NCBI GenBank assembly: GCA_040398805.1
Contig: JBBATK010000001.1
Coordinates: forward strand, 434,001-498,000
Length of the DNA: 64,000 bases
Origin: JBBATK01 sp040398805
GTDB taxonomy: Bacteria; Bacteroidota; Ignavibacteria; Kapaibacteriales; NICIL-2
Direction of reading: 5' to 3'
Shown here: positions 61,572 through 64,000 of the stretch, piece after piece
Layout of the letters: every line of letters begins with the position of its first letter
How positions within the stretch are numbered: position 1 is the first letter of the stretch
The notes under the pieces: model-generated
What the model was told of the DNA's origin: nothing
Seen by the model: the letters and a program-made list of their open reading frames with translations, nothing else
The model's database searches: none
Made by a program: the position numbers and the translations under genes

Positions 61572-62981
61572 TCAGTGTCCTCCTCCATTAGCATGTGCAC
61601 CGCCCTCTTCGTGATGACCGTGATGCGGCTGCGCATACGGCATGATCGACTTCACTTCAGCCATCGCTATGACCGGAATGAACTTCGAGAACAACAAGAA
61701 GAGCGTCAAGAATGTTCCGAATGTTCCAAGGAATATCGATACCTCCACCCAGGTCGGAGAATAATATCCCCAGCTGGACGGCAAGAAGTCATGATGCAGA
61801 GAGGTCGAAATGATCGTGAAACGCTCGAACCACATACCGATGTTCACGAAGATCGAGATGACGAACATGAGCGCGATGTTGCGACGGTTCTTGGCGAACC
61901 AGAACACCTGCGGGGAGATGACATTGCACAGCACCATGATCCAGTACGACCACGCATAATCACCGGTGGCACGGTTGACGAAGACGAATCCTTCGTACGG
62001 ATTGCCGGAATACTGGGCGATGAAGAACTCCATGGCGTACGCATAGCCGACCATCATACCTGTCGCCAGGATGATCTTGTTCATGTTATCCAAATGTTTG
62101 AGCGTGATGTATTCCTTCAGATCAAGGATCTCCCGCATGATCACGAGCAACGTCACCACCATTGCGAAGCCGGAGAAGATGGCACCGGCGACGAAGTACG
62201 GAGGAAAGATGGTTGTGTGCCAGCCGGGAAGGATACCCGCGGCGAAGTCCAACGAGACCACCGAGTGTACCGACAATACCAGCGGGGTCGAGAGTCCGGC
62301 AAGGATCATATAGGCCATTTCATAATGGTGCCAGCGGCGCATGGATCCGTCCCAACCAAGGGAGAAGATTCCGTAGAGGCGCTTGGCTAGCGGACCCTGA
62401 ACCTTGTCACGCACCGTTGCCAGGTCAGGAACCATACCGATGAACCAGAACATGAGAGACACGGCGAAATACGTATTCACCGCGAACACGTCCCACTCGA
62501 GCGGCGAGCGGAAGTTCGTCCACATCTGCATCTGATTGCCCGGCGTAGGCAAGAGCCACGCGAACAGCCACTGACGTCCTGTGTGTGAGAGTACCATGGT
62601 GGTGGCATTAATGACCGCGAAAATCGTCATCGCCTCGGCCGAACGGTTGATACCTGTACGCCACTTCTGACGGAACAGGAACAGGATGGCGGAGATGAGC
62701 GTTCCCGCATGACCGATACCGACCCAGAAGACGAAATTCGTGATATCCCATCCCCAACCAATCGGGTTGTTCAAACCCCATACACCGATACCGTTCAGCA
62801 TGGTGTACAGGATACAACCAAGACCCCATGACATCAGGGATGCCGAGGCACCAAGCGCCATAAGGAATTTCATGTTCGGCTTCGACTCGGTGATGCCCGA
62901 GATTTTCCGGGTGATATCACCGAGCGAGGGATTCCCCAAGACTAACGGCTCACGTTCAAATCGAGCTGTCTGCGTTTGCAT
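61572..62981 (-). CDS. actC: Alternative complex III subunit ActC (NrfD-like quinol-binding)
   Basis: The 469-residue membrane protein has about ten membrane segments of the NrfD/PsrC family. WGWDITNFVFWVGIGHAGTL, FRQKWRTGINRSAEAMTIFA and SPLEWDVFAVNTYFAVSLMF are typical of ActC, where the quinol-binding site lies. The C-terminus is rich in His and Gly (PHHGHHEEGG). It is 34 bases downstream of actB. Confidence 0.95.
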   Translation of the reverse strand: MQTQTARFEREPLVLGNPSLGDITRKISGITESKPNMKFLMALGASASLMSWGLGCILYTMLNGIGVWGLNNPIGWGWDITNFVFWVGIGHAGTLISAILFLFRQKWRTGINRSAEAMTIFAVINATTMVLSHTGRQWLFAWLLPTPGNQMQMWTNFRSPLEWDVFAVNTYFAVSLMFWFIGMVPDLATVRDKVQGPLAKRLYGIFSLGWDGSMRRWHHYEMAYMILAGLSTPLVLSVHSVVSLDFAAGILPGWHTTIFPPYFVAGAIFSGFAMVVTLLVIMREILDLKEYITLKHLDNMNKIILATGMMVGYAYAMEFFIAQYSGNPYEGFVFVNRATGDYAWSYWIMVLCNVISPQVFWFAKNRRNIALMFVISIFVNIGMWFERFTIISTSLHHDFLPSSWGYYSPTWVEVSIFLGTFGTFLTLFLLFSKFIPVIAMAEVKSIMPYAQPHHGHHEEGGAHANGGGH

Positions 62982-63015
62982 AATATTCAGACCCTATAAT
63001 TCTTTGTAGTTCTAT

Positions 63016-64000
63016 TTATCCGTGATGTGATTCCTTCGGTGCTTCTCCGCCCTTCTTGTTCCGGACCTTCGCAAGGTAGGTGACGGAGGGACGGACGTTC
63101 AGCTCTTCCAAGACGCGGAAGGAACGCTGGTTCTGCATGAGGACCGAGACTGCACTCTTCGGATCATTCATGTTTCCGAACGTAATGGCCGATGCCGGGC
63201 ATGCTTCCTGACACGCTGTCACCAGATCACCGTCCGGCACTCTCGAGAATCCTTTGTCCTTCGCTTCATACTTCGCTTGGTTGATACGCTGCACGCAGAA
63301 GGTGCACTTCTCCATCACCCCGCGCACGCGGATGGTGACATCGGGATTGAAGACGTACTCCATAGGAGTGCGGCTACCCTGCAAGCGCTCGCGATAATCC
63401 AGGAAGTTGAAGCGACGGACCTTGTACGGACAGTTGTTCAAGCAGTACCTGGTGCCGACGCAACGATTGTAGGTCATTTCATTCAAACCTTCCGGCGAGT
63501 GCGTCGTCGCCGCTACCGGACAGACATTTTCGCACGGCGCATTCTCGCAGTGCTGGCAAAGCATCGGCTCGATGGTGGCTTCGGGATTCTCAGCGTCGCC
63601 CTTGTAATACACGTCCAATCGCATCCAGTGCATTTCACGGCCGCGGATCACCTGCTCCTTACCGACAATCGCAATGTTGTTTTCGCTATGACATGCCACT
63701 ACGCAAGCGTTGCAGCCGGTACATGCCGACGTGTCGATGACCATTCCCCATCGATGTCCCTTGTATTCATAGCCGGAAAGGAGTGTCAAGGGCTTGATGA
63801 ACTTGTCTCCTTGAATCACTTCCCCTTCGATATGCTCTTCCTTCGAGATGATCGCACCGTTCTTCACATCATCGATGGTCATGTCGCGGATGATGTCACG
63901 GCTCTTCTTCTCGGGTGCATTCGGCTCCCATTCCTTCGTGTGCTGCGCATGGAAGTACCCTTGCGTGCGAGCCACGACATTCTTCTTACCGGTGTCGCTG
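63016..64000 (-). CDS. actB: Alternative complex III iron-sulfur subunit ActB, C-terminal part
   Basis: About 327 residues are present; the 5' part lies beyond the window. Four cysteine groups fit the iron-sulfur domain of ActB: CTGCNACVVACHSENN, CQHCENAPCENVCPV, CVGTRYCLNNCPY and CTFCVQRI...CQEACPASAI. In the family this domain follows a molybdopterin-like domain without cofactor. It passes electrons within the complex towards the pentahaem ActA, which is not in the window. The frame is open to base 64000. Confidence 0.95.
   Translation of the reverse strand, partial: SDTGKKNVVARTQGYFHAQHTKEWEPNAPEKKSRDIIRDMTIDDVKNGAIISKEEHIEGEVIQGDKFIKPLTLLSGYEYKGHRWGMVIDTSACTGCNACVVACHSENNIAIVGKEQVIRGREMHWMRLDVYYKGDAENPEATIEPMLCQHCENAPCENVCPVAATTHSPEGLNEMTYNRCVGTRYCLNNCPYKVRRFNFLDYRERLQGSRTPMEYVFNPDVTIRVRGVMEKCTFCVQRINQAKYEAKDKGFSRVPDGDLVTACQEACPASAITFGNMNDPKSAVSVLMQNQRSFRVLEELNVRPSVTYLAKVRNKKGGEAPKESHHG

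Overview
The window reads as a chromosomal contig from a flagellated, aerobically respiring member of the Bacteroidota/Chlorobiota (FCB) lineage, most likely near Ignavibacteria or Kapabacteria; that placement is inferred. Supporting signs are a tmRNA tag ending in YAMAA (the Chlorobi-type ending), many promoters with the Bacteroidota -7 box TAnnTTTG, two giant proteins with type IX secretion (T9SS) C-terminal domains, an ABC permease fused to an M1 peptidase, an alternative complex III operon and 2-oxoacid:ferredoxin oxidoreductase genes. No transposase, prophage or CRISPR array was seen. One 100-N scaffold gap lies at 18225-18324.

Layout. 1-6.3 kb: the 3' end of priA, an Omp28-like lipoprotein, tRNA-Ser(UGA), and a two-gene ABC system (ATPase plus permease/M1 peptidase). 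6.2-9.2 kb: tmRNA, glutaryl-CoA dehydrogenase, lipoyl synthase, tRNA-Met. 9.2-16.2 kb, all minus strand: bifunctional-nuclease/UVR protein, etfA, etfB, uvrA, YbjN-like protein, PspA. 16.4-23.7 kb: recR, two paralogous lipoproteins (the second cut by the gap), folC (cut by the gap), mnmA, a GT4 glycosyltransferase, kbl and a DUF1003 membrane protein. 24-28.7 kb: an operon with an FAD/NAD(P)/ferredoxin oxidoreductase followed by korA and korB. 28.7-35.2 kb: a membrane VWA protein, tRNA-Pro, an acyltransferase, an orphan sugar-binding lipoprotein, tRNA-Ser(GGA) and a Tat-exported LD-carboxypeptidase. 35.2-44.5 kb: two tandem giant VWA / beta-propeller-like / ASH / T9SS-CTD surface proteins. 44.6-52.9 kb: flagellar rod, ring and hook-filament junction genes in two runs, flgF-flgG-flgA-flgH-flgI and flgJ-flgN-flgK-flgL, each preceded by a -24/-12 (sigma-54) promoter. 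52.9-58.9 kb: NrnA-like phosphoesterase, a PASTA protein, a large DUF2723 membrane protein and an M15 peptidase. 59-64 kb: alternative complex III genes actF, actE, actD, actC and the 3' part of actB.

How the parts fit. GcdH passes electrons to EtfAB. Kor yields reduced ferredoxin, which the adjacent flavoprotein could exchange with NAD(P)H. ACIII oxidises quinol towards a terminal oxidase outside the window. The flagellar block supplies the distal rod, P and L rings and hook-filament junction; filament, motor and export genes must be elsewhere.

The strongest non-gene signals are regulatory: ten exact TAnnTTTG boxes lie just upstream of genes on the correct strand, and two canonical sigma-54 promoters lie in front of the flagellar operons. 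No wholly new multi-gene system can be claimed. The least explained locus is the tandem giant VWA/T9SS pair.
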